Below are positions 8,359-15,977 of a stretch of DNA of 64,000 bases, piece by piece. Every line of letters starts with the position of its first letter. Position 1 is the first letter of the stretch. The notes under the pieces were generated by a model, which was given only the letters and a program-made list of their open reading frames with translations, had not been told where the DNA came from and made no database searches. The translations under genes were made by a program, and so were the position numbers. This DNA comes from Lentzea terrae (GTDB lineage Bacteria > Actinomycetota > Actinomycetes > Mycobacteriales > Pseudonocardiaceae), in NCBI RefSeq assembly GCF_003265345.1, contig NZ_QFWW01000030.1, positions 466,208 to 530,207 of the forward strand, in the 5' to 3' direction.

Positions 8359-9186
8359 TCAGTGCGCTGAATAGCCTGACACGTCTCGCATCGCAGACGC
8401 GAGGCCCGCCATGTGATCGGTGGCGTCGTCGAGCACTTCGCGCGGATCCTGGAACGCCGTGCTCGCCGCCAACGCCTGACCGGCGGCCGCCACCAGCGAA
8501 CAGTAGCGGTCCACACCATCCGCCAGTTGGATCCGGAGCACGCGCACGCCCTCGATCAACGGTGCCCGCTCCAGGTGCGGTGCGGTGTCGCGAGCGCGTT
8601 CCACGGCCTGGAGCTGTGCGGACACCGAACGGATCGCCGCAGACGCCTCCTGGGCGGTCTGCCGGGCGTGCTGGACGGACTCGGCCGGCATCGACACGAG
8701 CGTCGGCGAGTCGAGCTGGCGCAGCAGGTCGTGCATCGCGTCCTCGGCCCCGTGCAGCTTCTCCATCGGCACGCGTGCGGCGGAGATGTGCGCGGGCAGC
8801 GGCGGCCGGACCGCCGGCGGTGGAGTCAGCTCCAGCCGTTGCTTGGCCGACTTGAGCTCACGCAGCTTGAACCCGCTGCGCACGGCGAGCAGACCGGGCA
8901 GCGCGGCGCCGATCGTGCCGCTGACGGTCGCCCACGTGCCGAGCACGCCGGTGAAGCCGAACACCGCAAGGGTGCCGAAGATCGTGATGAGGGCCAGCCA
9001 GAACGTCAGCACGGCGTTGGTGCGCTTGCGCTTGCGTTCGAGCTTGGCGCGGGGGTCGTTCCACTTCTGCAGGCGGTACCGCGCCTGTTCGGCCAGCGGG
9101 TGGCCCTGGAGCGACGCACCCAACTCGTTGACGACCTTGCGGACGATCTCGTTGTTGGGACGGTTTCTCCAGGGCTCCATGATCAC
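8359..9186 (-). CDS. pspM: Phage-shock envelope stress protein PspM
   Basis: A 275-residue protein directly downstream of pspA. After a basic N-terminal stretch (1-55) it has two closely spaced membrane helices (about 58-100: LTFWLALITIFGTLAVFGF and VSGTIGAALPGLLAV), then a helical cytoplasmic C-terminus. The position and topology match the mycobacterial Rv2743c family, the membrane partner of PspA in the ClgR-PspA-Rv2743c system. It probably anchors or senses PspA at a stressed membrane. Start is GTG 9186 with GGAGGA 8 nt upstream; ATG 9180 is an alternative. The fourth mycobacterial gene (Rv2742c type) is not present downstream. Confidence 0.8.
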   Translation of the reverse strand: MIMEPWRNRPNNEIVRKVVNELGASLQGHPLAEQARYRLQKWNDPRAKLERKRKRTNAVLTFWLALITIFGTLAVFGFTGVLGTWATVSGTIGAALPGLLAVRSGFKLRELKSAKQRLELTPPPAVRPPLPAHISAARVPMEKLHGAEDAMHDLLRQLDSPTLVSMPAESVQHARQTAQEASAAIRSVSAQLQAVERARDTAPHLERAPLIEGVRVLRIQLADGVDRYCSLVAAAGQALAASTAFQDPREVLDDATDHMAGLASAMRDVSGYSAH

Positions 9187-9208
9187 CTGCTGACTCCTCC
9201 TGACCCGC

Positions 9209-10060
9209 TCAGTTCTGAGCTGGCGGGACCTGCTGCTGCGTGGTCTTCTGCTCCTGCTGGACGCGCTGCGCGATCTCGGCCTGGATCTGCGCGGCGGCGC
9301 TGTTGCCCGCGGTCACCTGCGGCGGCGTGTTGGCCTGACCACCGTGCATGGACGCGCGGATCTGCTCCAGCCGCGACGACCCGGCGAGCTGCGTGGTCGA
9401 GGCCTGCACCTCGAGCATGCGGCCCTGCACCGAGTTCTGGGCCAGCTCGGCCGACCCGATCGCGGTGGCGTAGCGCTTCTCGATCTTGTCGCGGACCTCT
9501 TCCAGCGACGGCACGTTGCCGGGCGCGGCGAGCTCGCTCATCTGGGTCAGCGACGCGGAGACCTGCTCCTGCATCTTCGCCTGCTCCAGCTGGCTGAGGA
9601 GCTTGGTGCGCTCGGCGAGCTTCTGCTGCAGCATCATCGAGTTGCGCTCGACGGCCTGCTTGGCCTGTGCGGCGGCCTGCAGCGACTGGTCGTGCAGCGT
9701 CTTCAGGTCCTCGATGCCCTGCTCGGCGGTCACGAGCTGGGTGGCGAAGCCCTGCGCGGCGTTCTCGAACTGCTGCGCCTTCTGCTCGTCACCCTTCGAA
9801 CGCGCCTCGTCGGCGAGCACGAGCGCCTGACGTGCGGAGGCCTGCAGCTTCTCGACGTCGCCGAGCTGCCGGTTCAGCTTCATCTCCAGCTGCCGCTGGT
9901 TGCCGATCACGGCCGCCGCCTGCTGAGAAAGCGCCTGGTGCTGACGCTGCGCTTCCTCGATGGCCTGCTGGATCTGCACCTTCGGGTCAGCGTGCTCGTC
10001 GATCTTGGACGAGAACGATGCCATCAGGTACTTCCAGAACTTCACGAACGGACTGGCCAT
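9209..10060 (-). CDS. pspA: PspA/IM30 (ESCRT-III-like) envelope stress protein
   Basis: A 283-residue, almost wholly helical protein. It begins with the amphipathic membrane-binding helix MASPFVKFWKYLMASF, followed by a long coiled coil (about 25-190) rich in Gln, Glu, Ala and Lys, and a Gln-rich low-complexity tail after residue 240. PspA oligomers coat damaged membranes and limit proton leak. It corresponds to the mycobacterial 35-kDa antigen Rv2744c. It sits between clgR and pspM in the same direction, as in mycobacteria, but 356 bp separate it from clgR. That gap suggests its own promoter or a long leader. Confidence 0.92.
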   Translation of the reverse strand: MASPFVKFWKYLMASFSSKIDEHADPKVQIQQAIEEAQRQHQALSQQAAAVIGNQRQLEMKLNRQLGDVEKLQASARQALVLADEARSKGDEQKAQQFENAAQGFATQLVTAEQGIEDLKTLHDQSLQAAAQAKQAVERNSMMLQQKLAERTKLLSQLEQAKMQEQVSASLTQMSELAAPGNVPSLEEVRDKIEKRYATAIGSAELAQNSVQGRMLEVQASTTQLAGSSRLEQIRASMHGGQANTPPQVTAGNSAAAQIQAEIAQRVQQEQKTTQQQVPPAQN

Positions 10061-10416
10061 CTCCTACGCCTGCCTTCTCGGTGCCGGTGTTGGATCCATC
10101 GTCTCAATTGTGCGTCGGCGGTTCCACCAACCTGGGGAGATATCCGGGAAGACCCCGACCCACCCCGGGACTTTGGACTGAACCCCCGACGGCGCCCAAT
10201 CCTGCCCGCACCCGCGCCCCGAGACGCGGTGACCCAACGTGCTGTGGCCAAGCCGTTGCCTGCCGTCCAGCGTGCTGGCGTCGTTGCAAGGTGAACGCAC
10301 GAAGGCCCGAACTTGTTGCAGCGCGTGACGTGGCGGGGGCCACAGGTTGATCCCGTTCACCCGAATGCAGGCGACCCCGCTCGCCTCGTGGCGAACGGGG
10401 TCGTGACGACATGGGC
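10061..10416. other. 356-bp intergenic region between clgR and pspA
   Basis: No convincing gene lies in this stretch on either strand. It contains the strong hairpin at 10373-10402 next to the clgR stop, and otherwise GC-rich sequence without repeats that I can recognise. A pspA promoter or 5' leader is expected here, but I cannot point to its boxes with confidence. No sequence of the ClgR-site form CGC-N5-GCG was found in it. Confidence 0.5.
10373..10402 (-). terminator. Hairpin downstream of clgR
   Basis: GACCCCG (10373-10379) pairs with CGGGGTC (10396-10402), and inside it TCGC (10381-10384) pairs with GCGA (10391-10394). There is one internal mismatch and a 6-nt loop. It lies 15 bp beyond the clgR stop, in the right place for a terminator or attenuator between clgR and pspA. 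Confidence 0.6.
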
Positions 10417-10839
10417 TCAAGCCGCTACTACGGCCTTCGGGGTCTCGCCGATCTTGCTCGTGAGCCGGTGACTGAGCATCGGCTGCAGGCGCAGGTCGGA
10501 CAGGTCGTCCGAGAGCGTGGTCGGCAGCACCCGGCCACCCTCCAGCTTGCCGCGCTCCGTTCGGCCGTCGGGGACGGTGTCGGGCACCGTGTCCGGCGTC
10601 TGCGAGACGGCGCCGATGTCGGAGGCGACGTGGTGCAGCAGTTCGGACAGCGGCAGCTCTAACGCGTCACAGATGGCCGCGAGGAGCTCGCTGGACGCCT
10701 CTTTGCGGCCGCGCTCCACCTCGGACAGGTACCCCAGGCTCACGCGGGCGGTCCGAGAGACCTCGCGCAGCGTGCGGCGTTGGTTGGTGCGGGCATGGCG
10801 AAGTCGATCACCGATCGCCTCGCGTAGCAGCACGGTCAT
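10417..10839 (-). CDS. clgR: ClgR-type Clp-gene/envelope stress regulator (XRE-family HTH)
   Basis: A 140-residue protein with a helix-turn-helix at about 15-70 (IGDRLRHARTNQRRTLREV, VSLGYLSEVERGRKEASSELL). This is the sequence type of ClgR, the actinobacterial activator of clp protease genes and of the psp operon. Position next to pspA-pspM and near pgsA/cinA repeats the mycobacterial order Rv2745c-Rv2743c. The ATG at 10839 is chosen because AGGAGG lies 6 nt upstream and the domain starts right after it; a longer frame upstream lacks a ribosome site. ClgR proteins are themselves Clp substrates, and the C-terminus here ends VVAA, a plausible non-polar degron. Confidence 0.88.
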   Translation of the reverse strand: MTVLLREAIGDRLRHARTNQRRTLREVSRTARVSLGYLSEVERGRKEASSELLAAICDALELPLSELLHHVASDIGAVSQTPDTVPDTVPDGRTERGKLEGGRVLPTTLSDDLSDLRLQPMLSHRLTSKIGETPKAVVAA

Positions 10840-10917
10840 CGCGCGCCTCCTTCCGGCCGGCCGTGTCCCTACGTTACCGATCGACACCGACAACGGGCAG
10901 TGACTTCCGAACACGTC

Positions 10918-10928
10918 CGCCAAGGGCG
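10918..10928. promoter_or_regulatory. Putative ClgR operator upstream of clgR
   Basis: The sequence CGCCAAGGGCG, followed by AAC, fits the core of the reported corynebacterial ClgR box, CGC-Y-N-A-N-R-GCG. It lies 79 bp upstream of the clgR ATG in the 102-bp gap behind cinA. Autoregulation by ClgR is the natural reading. The match is to the core only, since the flanking A/T positions on the left are not conserved. Confidence 0.45.
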
Positions 10929-10941
10929 AACGAACGCCAAG

Positions 10942-11421
10942 TCATCGTTTGTTCCCGTCCACGGTCATCAGCAGGTAATCCGACAGCAGGACCAGCGCTT
11001 TTTCCACAGCTGTGAAACGCACCGCTTTCCGGTCGCCACTCACCGTGATGGTCCGCACTGTGGACACTCCAGGCCCGCTCAAGCCGATGTGGACCGTGCC
11101 TGGAGCAACTCCATCTTGCGGATCAGGGCCGGCGACGCCCGTGAGTCCGATCCCCCAGTCCGATTTGCACCGGTTCCGGGCTCCCTCGGCCAGTTGGATC
11201 GCAACGTCGGGGTGCACGGCGCCGTGCTCGTCGAGCAACTGCTGATCCACGCCGGCGAGCTCGTGCTTGAGCTCGGTGGCGTAGACGATCAACCCACCGC
11301 GGACCACGGCACTCGCCCCCGGTGTGTCGACGATCGTCGCGCACAGCAGACCCGCGGTCAGCGACTCGGCGGTGGCAACGCTCTGCCCACGCGCCTTCAG
11401 CAGTTCGACGACGTTCGTCAC
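10942..11421 (-). CDS. cinA: CinA C-terminal domain protein (NMN deamidase, PncC-like)
   Basis: A 159-residue single-domain CinA_C protein. Its motifs are VATAESLTAGLLCATIVDTPGAS at the N-terminus, YATELKHELAGV in the middle and GLTGVAGPDPQDG plus GTVHIGL in the second half (in short pieces). Stand-alone proteins of this type (PncC) deamidate nicotinamide mononucleotide for NAD recycling. The N-terminal competence/molybdopterin-like half found in full CinA is missing, as is common in actinobacteria. The GTG start at 11421 overlaps the pgsA stop by 4 bp, making a rimO-pgsA-cinA operon. Confidence 0.9.
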   Translation of the reverse strand: MTNVVELLKARGQSVATAESLTAGLLCATIVDTPGASAVVRGGLIVYATELKHELAGVDQQLLDEHGAVHPDVAIQLAEGARNRCKSDWGIGLTGVAGPDPQDGVAPGTVHIGLSGPGVSTVRTITVSGDRKAVRFTAVEKALVLLSDYLLMTVDGNKR

Positions 11422-11996
11422 GCCACCGCCCTACCCGCGCGGGCTTTCAACTTAAACGCGCGGATGACGTAATCGATTCCCGTCACGACGGTCAGGATCA
11501 ACGCGGCCGCCATGATCACCCAGGCGATGAGCGCGAGGACGTCGTTCTGCGGCAGCAGGAACAGCCCGATCGCGATGACCTGTGCCAGCGTCTTGGCCTT
11601 GCCGCCCCGGCTGGCGGGGATGACGCCATAACGGATCACCCAGAACCGCAGCAGCGTCACGCCGACCTCGCGCACCGCGATGACGATCGTGATCCACCAC
11701 GGCAGCACGTCGAGGATGCTCAGCCCGACCAGCGCGGACCCGGTCAGCGCCTTGTCCGCGATCGGGTCGGCGATCTTGCCGAAGTCGGTGATCAGCCCGT
11801 GCTTGCGGGCGAGCGTGCCGTCGATGTGGTCGGTGAAGCTCGCGACGGCGAAGATCCCGAATGCGATGAGCCGCCACGTGGTGTCGAAGCCGCCCGCCGC
11901 GAACAGAGAGAGCAGGAAGACCGGGACCAGTGCCATCCGCGCCATCGTGAGGATGTTGGCGACGTTGAGCAGCGGGACCTTCCTGGCCTCTGTCAT
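11418..11996 (-). CDS. pgsA: CDP-alcohol phosphatidyltransferase (phosphatidylglycerophosphate synthase type)
   Basis: A 192-residue integral membrane enzyme with about five to six helices. The complete CDP-alcohol phosphotransferase signature D-x2-DG-x2-AR-x8-G-x3-D-x3-D is readable from DHIDG to DPIAD (about residues 55-80). It transfers phosphatidyl from CDP-diacylglycerol to glycerol-3-phosphate, the first step to phosphatidylglycerol and cardiolipin. Position between rimO and cinA, near clgR/pspA, equals that of mycobacterial pgsA3. ATG 11996 overlaps the rimO stop (ATGA). The exact alcohol acceptor cannot be proved from sequence. Confidence 0.9.
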   Translation of the reverse strand: MTEARKVPLLNVANILTMARMALVPVFLLSLFAAGGFDTTWRLIAFGIFAVASFTDHIDGTLARKHGLITDFGKIADPIADKALTGSALVGLSILDVLPWWITIVIAVREVGVTLLRFWVIRYGVIPASRGGKAKTLAQVIAIGLFLLPQNDVLALIAWVIMAAALILTVVTGIDYVIRAFKLKARAGRAVA

Positions 11997-13402
11997 GTCG
12001 GGAGCACCTCGACGATCAGGTCGACGCCCTCGGAGTCGACCACCCGGCACCGCACGAAGTCGCCGCGCTTGAGACCCTCCGCCTCGAGCACGATGCACTC
12101 GCCGTCGACCTCGGGCGCCTGGTGCTCGGCCCGGCCGACGCAGTCGCTCTCCTCGTCCTCCTCGTGCTCGATCAGCACGAGGACCTCGCTGCCGACCCGG
12201 TCCTCGGCGCGCTGGCTGGTCAGCTCCTCGACGAGGTTGCCGATCCGCTGGACGCGCTCGGCGATGACGTCCGCGTCGAGCTTGCCGTCGAGGTTCTCGG
12301 CCTCGGTGCCGTCCTCGTCCGAGTAACCGAAGATGCCGACCGCGTCGAGCCTGGCCTCGGTCAGGAACCGCTCGAGCTCCTGCAGGTCCTCTTCGGTCTC
12401 GCCGGGGAAGCCGACGATGAAGTTGCTGCGGATGCCCGCCTCTGGCGCGTGCTCGCGGATCTGCCACACGAGCTTGAGGAAGCTGTCGGTGTCGCCGAAC
12501 CGGCGCATGCGCCGCAGCACGTTCTCGCTGGAGTGCTGGAACGACATGTCGAAGTAGTTCGCGACCTTCTCGGTCTTGGCGATGGCCGCGACGAGGCTCG
12601 GCTTGGTCTCGGCCGGCTGCAGGTAGCTGACCCTGACCCGCTCGATGTTCGGAATGGACGCCAGCCGCGGGAGGAGCTGCTCCAGGGCGCCCTGCTCGCG
12701 CGGCAGGTCCTTGCCGTAGCTGGTGCTGTTCTCGCTGACGAGGAACAGCTCCTTGACGCCGTTCTCGGCGAGCCACATGGCCTCGGCCACGACCTCGTCG
12801 GGGTGCCGCGACACGAACGCGCCGCGGAAGCTCGGAATCGCGCAGAAGCTGCACCGGCGATCACAGCCGGACGCGATCTTCAGCGGCGCCACCGGGGCAT
12901 CGTCCAAGCGCTTGCGGGGCGTTTTGGTCGGGCCCCAGCCGTGGCCGGGCACCTGAACAGCAGTTGCCGCTTCCTGGCGCTGCACCGGCGTGATCGGCAG
13001 CAACGTGCGCCGGTCGACCGGCACGTGCGACTCGACAGGCGTGCCGTGCAGCACGTCGTTGAGGCGCTCGGCCAGGTCGTTGTACTGGTCGAACCCGAGC
13101 ACCGCGGCCGCCTCTGGCAGGCTGTCCGCGAGCTCCTTGCCGTACCGCTCGGCCATGCAGCCGACCGCGACGACCTTGGCTCCGGTGTCGCTCGCCGCGA
13201 GCAGCGTGTCGACCGAGTCCTTCTTGGCCTGCTCGACGAAGCCGCACGTGTTGACGACGACGACGTCCGCTTCGGAGCCCTCGTCCACCAGCTCCCAGCC
13301 GCCCTCGCCGAGGCGTCCGGCGAGCTCTTCGGAGTCGACCTCGTTGCGGGCGCAACCCAGGGTCAGCAGCGACACGCGTCGCGGAGTGGTGGAAGAAGAC
13401 AC
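11993..13402 (-). CDS. rimO: Ribosomal protein uS12 methylthiotransferase RimO
   Basis: A 469-residue radical-SAM enzyme that methylthiolates an aspartate of ribosomal protein S12. The N-terminal UPF0004 domain has cysteines in TLGCARNE, NTCGFV and VGCMAER. The radical-SAM triad follows in SGCDRRCSFCAIPS, then a C-terminal TRAM domain (last 70 residues). The GTG at 13402 is used because TACGCT, a good -10 box, ends 7 nt before it; a longer frame lacks any start signal. It begins the rimO-pgsA-cinA operon. About 35 residues (PVQRQEAATAV...KRLDDAP, in the linker) are the usual actinobacterial insertion before the radical-SAM core. Confidence 0.93.
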   Translation of the reverse strand: MSSSTTPRRVSLLTLGCARNEVDSEELAGRLGEGGWELVDEGSEADVVVVNTCGFVEQAKKDSVDTLLAASDTGAKVVAVGCMAERYGKELADSLPEAAAVLGFDQYNDLAERLNDVLHGTPVESHVPVDRRTLLPITPVQRQEAATAVQVPGHGWGPTKTPRKRLDDAPVAPLKIASGCDRRCSFCAIPSFRGAFVSRHPDEVVAEAMWLAENGVKELFLVSENSTSYGKDLPREQGALEQLLPRLASIPNIERVRVSYLQPAETKPSLVAAIAKTEKVANYFDMSFQHSSENVLRRMRRFGDTDSFLKLVWQIREHAPEAGIRSNFIVGFPGETEEDLQELERFLTEARLDAVGIFGYSDEDGTEAENLDGKLDADVIAERVQRIGNLVEELTSQRAEDRVGSEVLVLIEHEEDEESDCVGRAEHQAPEVDGECIVLEAEGLKRGDFVRCRVVDSEGVDLIVEVLPT

Positions 13403-13409
13403 GGTGCTC

Positions 13410-13415
13410 AGCGTA
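13410..13415 (-). promoter_or_regulatory. -10 box of leaderless rimO transcript
   Basis: On the minus strand this reads TACGCT, 7 nt before the GTG start of rimO at 13402. No Shine-Dalgarno sequence is present between them. Confidence 0.45.
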
Positions 13416-13440
13416 ACCGGGTCGGGTCCCGCGGCTTGAA

Positions 13441-14001
13441 TCAGCGCTGCAACAGCACCTCGACGAGTCGCCACACGTCCGTGGACGGGTTACCCGGCCC
13501 CAACTCCTTGGCGCGCTTGATCGCCGCCTCGACTCCGTCGTCGAACGTCGCGTAGTCGACCTTCGTCTTGTCGTAGCCGGGAACGTGCTTGGTCAACAGC
13601 TTGCAACAGGCCTTGCCGTTGTCCACGTGCGCGCGGTGGTCGGTGAAGTGCAGGATCAGCCAGATTTCGAAACAGGGGTTGGACACCGCGAGCTCAACAC
13701 CTAGACGTTCCGCTTCGACCCGAGCAGCCTCGATGTCGAAGTCGTCCACATCGACAACACACCAGACGCTGTCGTACTCGTCTTTTGTGAAGATGCACTT
13801 CGCATATCTCACGAGGTTCTCGGGTGAGTCCGTTTTCTGCCTCACCTTGACGCGGGCACCGCGCGCTCGGGCGAGCCCGTTGAAGTATGCGGGCTCGGTG
13901 CAACGCCCACCTGTCACGATGAGAACGTGACCGGGCCGCAGTTCGCGGGGCCGACCGCGTCGAGACTGCGTGTTCTCCCGTTTCTTGTCACGCTTCGCCA
14001 C
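13441..14001 (-). CDS. rloB: RloB-like protein (AbiLii family, Toprim-like nuclease)
   Basis: A 186-residue basic protein of the RloB family. The predicted Toprim-like site is visible: a glutamate in the first loop after a strand (VLIVTGGRCTEPAYF, Glu36) and the DxD pair in CVVDVDDFD (Asp84, Asp86). It ends with a helical segment. RloB is always found beside an RloA ATPase. The pair is known as an accessory of restriction loci and as lactococcal AbiL, an abortive-infection system. GTG 14001 is chosen because GAGG stands 5 nt upstream. The gene overlaps rloA by 14 bp, giving a two-gene unit transcribed leftward toward rimO. Confidence 0.82.
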   Translation of the reverse strand: MAKRDKKRENTQSRRGRPRELRPGHVLIVTGGRCTEPAYFNGLARARGARVKVRQKTDSPENLVRYAKCIFTKDEYDSVWCVVDVDDFDIEAARVEAERLGVELAVSNPCFEIWLILHFTDHRAHVDNGKACCKLLTKHVPGYDKTKVDYATFDDGVEAAIKRAKELGPGNPSTDVWRLVEVLLQR

Positions 14002-15271
14002 GGCCACCTCGGACGACTTCGGCGAACCTGTCCTCGAACAGTTCCGGCACAGCTCCATAGCGCCCGGCGAGATAGCGGCGTTCGAGGTTGTCTTCGTTGC
14101 GCGGTTTGAAGTCGGTCAACGGGTAGAGCGAGCTGGCGCCGCTCGCCCTCTCCTTTTCCACGAACCAGACCTCGTCGCGGGCGAGCACCTCCTCCGCGAA
14201 AGGCGCGTTCAGCAGCGTTGCGTCGTGCGTGGTGAAGATCAATTGGCCGCCGGCCGGGTTCGCGTGATCGTCGTTGAAGAGGGAGATGAGCCGCATCGTC
14301 AGCAACGGGTGCAGGCTCGCGTCGATCTCGTCGATGACCAGGCAACCGCCGTCGCGCAGGACGGCCAGGACTGACGGAAGCACGCCCATCCAGGACCGGG
14401 TGCCAGCAGATTCCTCATCGAGCCGGAAAGGCTCTGAACATCCCTGGTGGATCAGCTGTACTGCCGGCCTGACGACGAGCATCTCCGCCAGGTCCTGATT
14501 GTGAGCCGAAGGCTTGTAGAGGATCCTGTCGGATTGGCGGATGGTCGTGCCAGCACGTCCCGGAAAGACCCCGTTCACCACTTCGATGTCATCAATTCCG
14601 ACATCTGCCGCACGAACGAGCGTGACCAGATCAGCGCCGAGTTCCGGCCGTCCTTGCAGGAACTCGGCGATCTCGACTTCCAGCGTTTGCTCACCGGAGT
14701 TCTCGCGAAAACGCAGCGACCTGGCGAACCAGCGGTACACCGGCAACACCCAGGAAAACTTGAGCTGAGCAGCAAGGCTCACGAGAAGCGCGTTCGGCCG
14801 GAGCATCGTCTCCAAGAATTCCAGCACGGACTTCGAGTCGTCGAGCGTGCTCCCGAACTTGATGTCGTCACCAACGCGTTCGAACAGCACTCGTTTGCGC
14901 TTCTCCGGGTAGCTGTACAGCCACTCCTCCCGGACGCGTGCGTCATCCACCTCGACGCCGTAGGTGTACCGCACACCGTCCTGGATCAGTTCGACCACAT
15001 ACGTGGACGGCTCAGCGCGCTTGCCCGCATCGAGCTTGAACGACCGACGACCGACAACTCCCGCGTCTGGCCCCCACACGGCGAACGAGTCGCGCACGGC
15101 CTCCGCCATGAACCTCAGACCGTCGAGCAGGTTCGACTTCCCGGAAGCGTTGGCACCGTAGATCGCCACGACCGGCAGAGCCTCGCGGTCCTTGGCATAC
15201 GCGGGCATGAGCAACAACTCGTGCTCGTCACGGAACGAGCGATGATTCTCCAGCCGGAAGCTCCTGAGCAC
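13988..15271 (-). CDS. rloA: RloA-like AAA/ABC-type ATPase (AbiLi family)
   Basis: A 427-residue ATPase of the AAA_15/AAA_21 (SMC/Rad50-like) group. It starts VLRSFRLENHRSF, typical of the family, with Walker A GANASGKS at residues 39-46. A long middle region (to about 300) follows. Then come the ABC-like signature region EESAGTRSWMG, Walker B CLVIDEIDASLHP and the D-loop/H motif TTHDATLLN. The GTG at 15271 fits the family start; the TTG at 15289 would add six residues. Together with RloB it should sense phage or DNA damage and trigger cleavage that stops growth. This is known of AbiL only genetically; the target here is unknown. Confidence 0.82.
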   Translation of the reverse strand: MLRSFRLENHRSFRDEHELLLMPAYAKDREALPVVAIYGANASGKSNLLDGLRFMAEAVRDSFAVWGPDAGVVGRRSFKLDAGKRAEPSTYVVELIQDGVRYTYGVEVDDARVREEWLYSYPEKRKRVLFERVGDDIKFGSTLDDSKSVLEFLETMLRPNALLVSLAAQLKFSWVLPVYRWFARSLRFRENSGEQTLEVEIAEFLQGRPELGADLVTLVRAADVGIDDIEVVNGVFPGRAGTTIRQSDRILYKPSAHNQDLAEMLVVRPAVQLIHQGCSEPFRLDEESAGTRSWMGVLPSVLAVLRDGGCLVIDEIDASLHPLLTMRLISLFNDDHANPAGGQLIFTTHDATLLNAPFAEEVLARDEVWFVEKERASGASSLYPLTDFKPRNEDNLERRYLAGRYGAVPELFEDRFAEVVRGGRGEA

Positions 15272-15380
15272 CCGAACCACCTCTGCCAAGGACTCTCAAG
15301 TCATCTCGTGCAAGTAAACCGCACAGAACCACCTGTAGCTTCCTCCAGGCAAAGTTTCACGAGCAAGTACGCCGCCGAGC

Positions 15381-15400
15381 AGCTGGCCGGGGGGCCAGCT
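15381..15400. promoter_or_regulatory. 8-bp hairpin immediately upstream of argA
   Basis: AGCTGGCC (15381-15388) and GGCCAGCT (15393-15400) are exact reverse complements with a GGGG loop. It touches the -10 box CATACT (15401-15406) of argA, covering where the -35 would be. It may be an operator, for example for an arginine-dependent repressor. It does not resemble an ArgR box. Confidence 0.4.
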
Positions 15401-15414
15401 CATACTTGACGGTT

Positions 15415-15915
15415 GTGACCAGTGGGGTAGTCGTGCGGCGCGCCCGCACCAGCGATGTGCGCGCCATGAAGGCGTTGATCGACGGGTACGCGGGGAAGGT
15501 CCTGCTGGCCAAACCGCTGGTCACCCTCTACGAGGCCGTCCAGGAGTTCTGGGTGGCCGAGGAGAACGGCGAGCTGCTCGGCTGCGGTGCCCTGCACGTG
15601 ATGTGGGAGGACCTGGCGGAGATCCGCAGTGTCGCCGTGTCGCAGCTCGCACTCGGCCGGGGGGTCGGGCACCGGATCGTGGCGCAGCTGGTCGCCGTGG
15701 CCAAGGAGCTGCAGCTCAAGCGGATCTTCGTGCTGACGTTCGAGACCCGGTTCTTCGGCAAGCACGGGTTCGTGGAGATCGAGGGCACGCCGGTGAGTCC
15801 CGAGGTCTACGAGGAGATCATGCGCAGTGTCGACGAGGGTGTCGCCGAGTTCCTCGACCTCAGCTACGTGAAGCCGAACACGCTCGGCAACAGCCGGATG
15901 CTCCTGGAGTTGTAA
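15415..15915 (+). CDS. argA: Amino-acid N-acetyltransferase (N-acetylglutamate synthase, short GNAT type)
   Basis: A 166-residue GNAT-fold enzyme. The acetyl-CoA loop is in the region VAVSQLALGRGVGHRIV (RxxGxG/A form), followed by the typical LTFETRFFGKHGF strand-helix. It acetylates glutamate (or glutamine) with acetyl-CoA at the start of arginine synthesis. The short form without the kinase-like half is the actinobacterial type (Rv2747). The GTG at 15415 follows the -10 CATACT by 8 nt, so a leaderless start is preferred over TTG 15406. In mycobacteria the next gene is ftsK; here 4.5 kb of accessory DNA separates the two. Confidence 0.88.
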   Translation: MTSGVVVRRARTSDVRAMKALIDGYAGKVLLAKPLVTLYEAVQEFWVAEENGELLGCGALHVMWEDLAEIRSVAVSQLALGRGVGHRIVAQLVAVAKELQLKRIFVLTFETRFFGKHGFVEIEGTPVSPEVYEEIMRSVDEGVAEFLDLSYVKPNTLGNSRMLLEL

Positions 15916-15939
15916 CTCTTCGAGTAATTACTCGAAGAG
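15916..15939. promoter_or_regulatory. 24-bp perfect palindrome between argA and the TOMM operon
   Basis: Each half is CTCTTCGAGTAA and the two halves meet without a spacer. It starts on the base after the argA stop and ends 2 bp before the -35 box of the MerR-type gene. A loop-less palindrome is more typical of a repressor or activator site than of a terminator, so I read it as the operator of the TOMM operon. Ending argA transcription could be a second role. Confidence 0.6.
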
Positions 15940-15941
15940 TC

Positions 15942-15971
15942 TTGACTCAACTAACGCGGGCACGCCAGGAT
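15942..15971 (+). promoter_or_regulatory. Promoter of the MerR-TOMM operon
   Basis: -35 TTGACT (15942-15947) and -10 CAGGAT (15966-15971) with an 18-bp spacer. The GTG of the regulator is 6 nt after the -10, so the transcript is leaderless. The slightly long spacer is compatible with MerR-type activation by DNA untwisting. Confidence 0.65.
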
Positions 15972-15977
15972 CTGGGC

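Noticed and set aside
15916..15939. Ordinary terminator of argA
   Set aside because: The palindrome has no loop bases and touches the next promoter; an operator role fits better, though a termination role cannot be ruled out.
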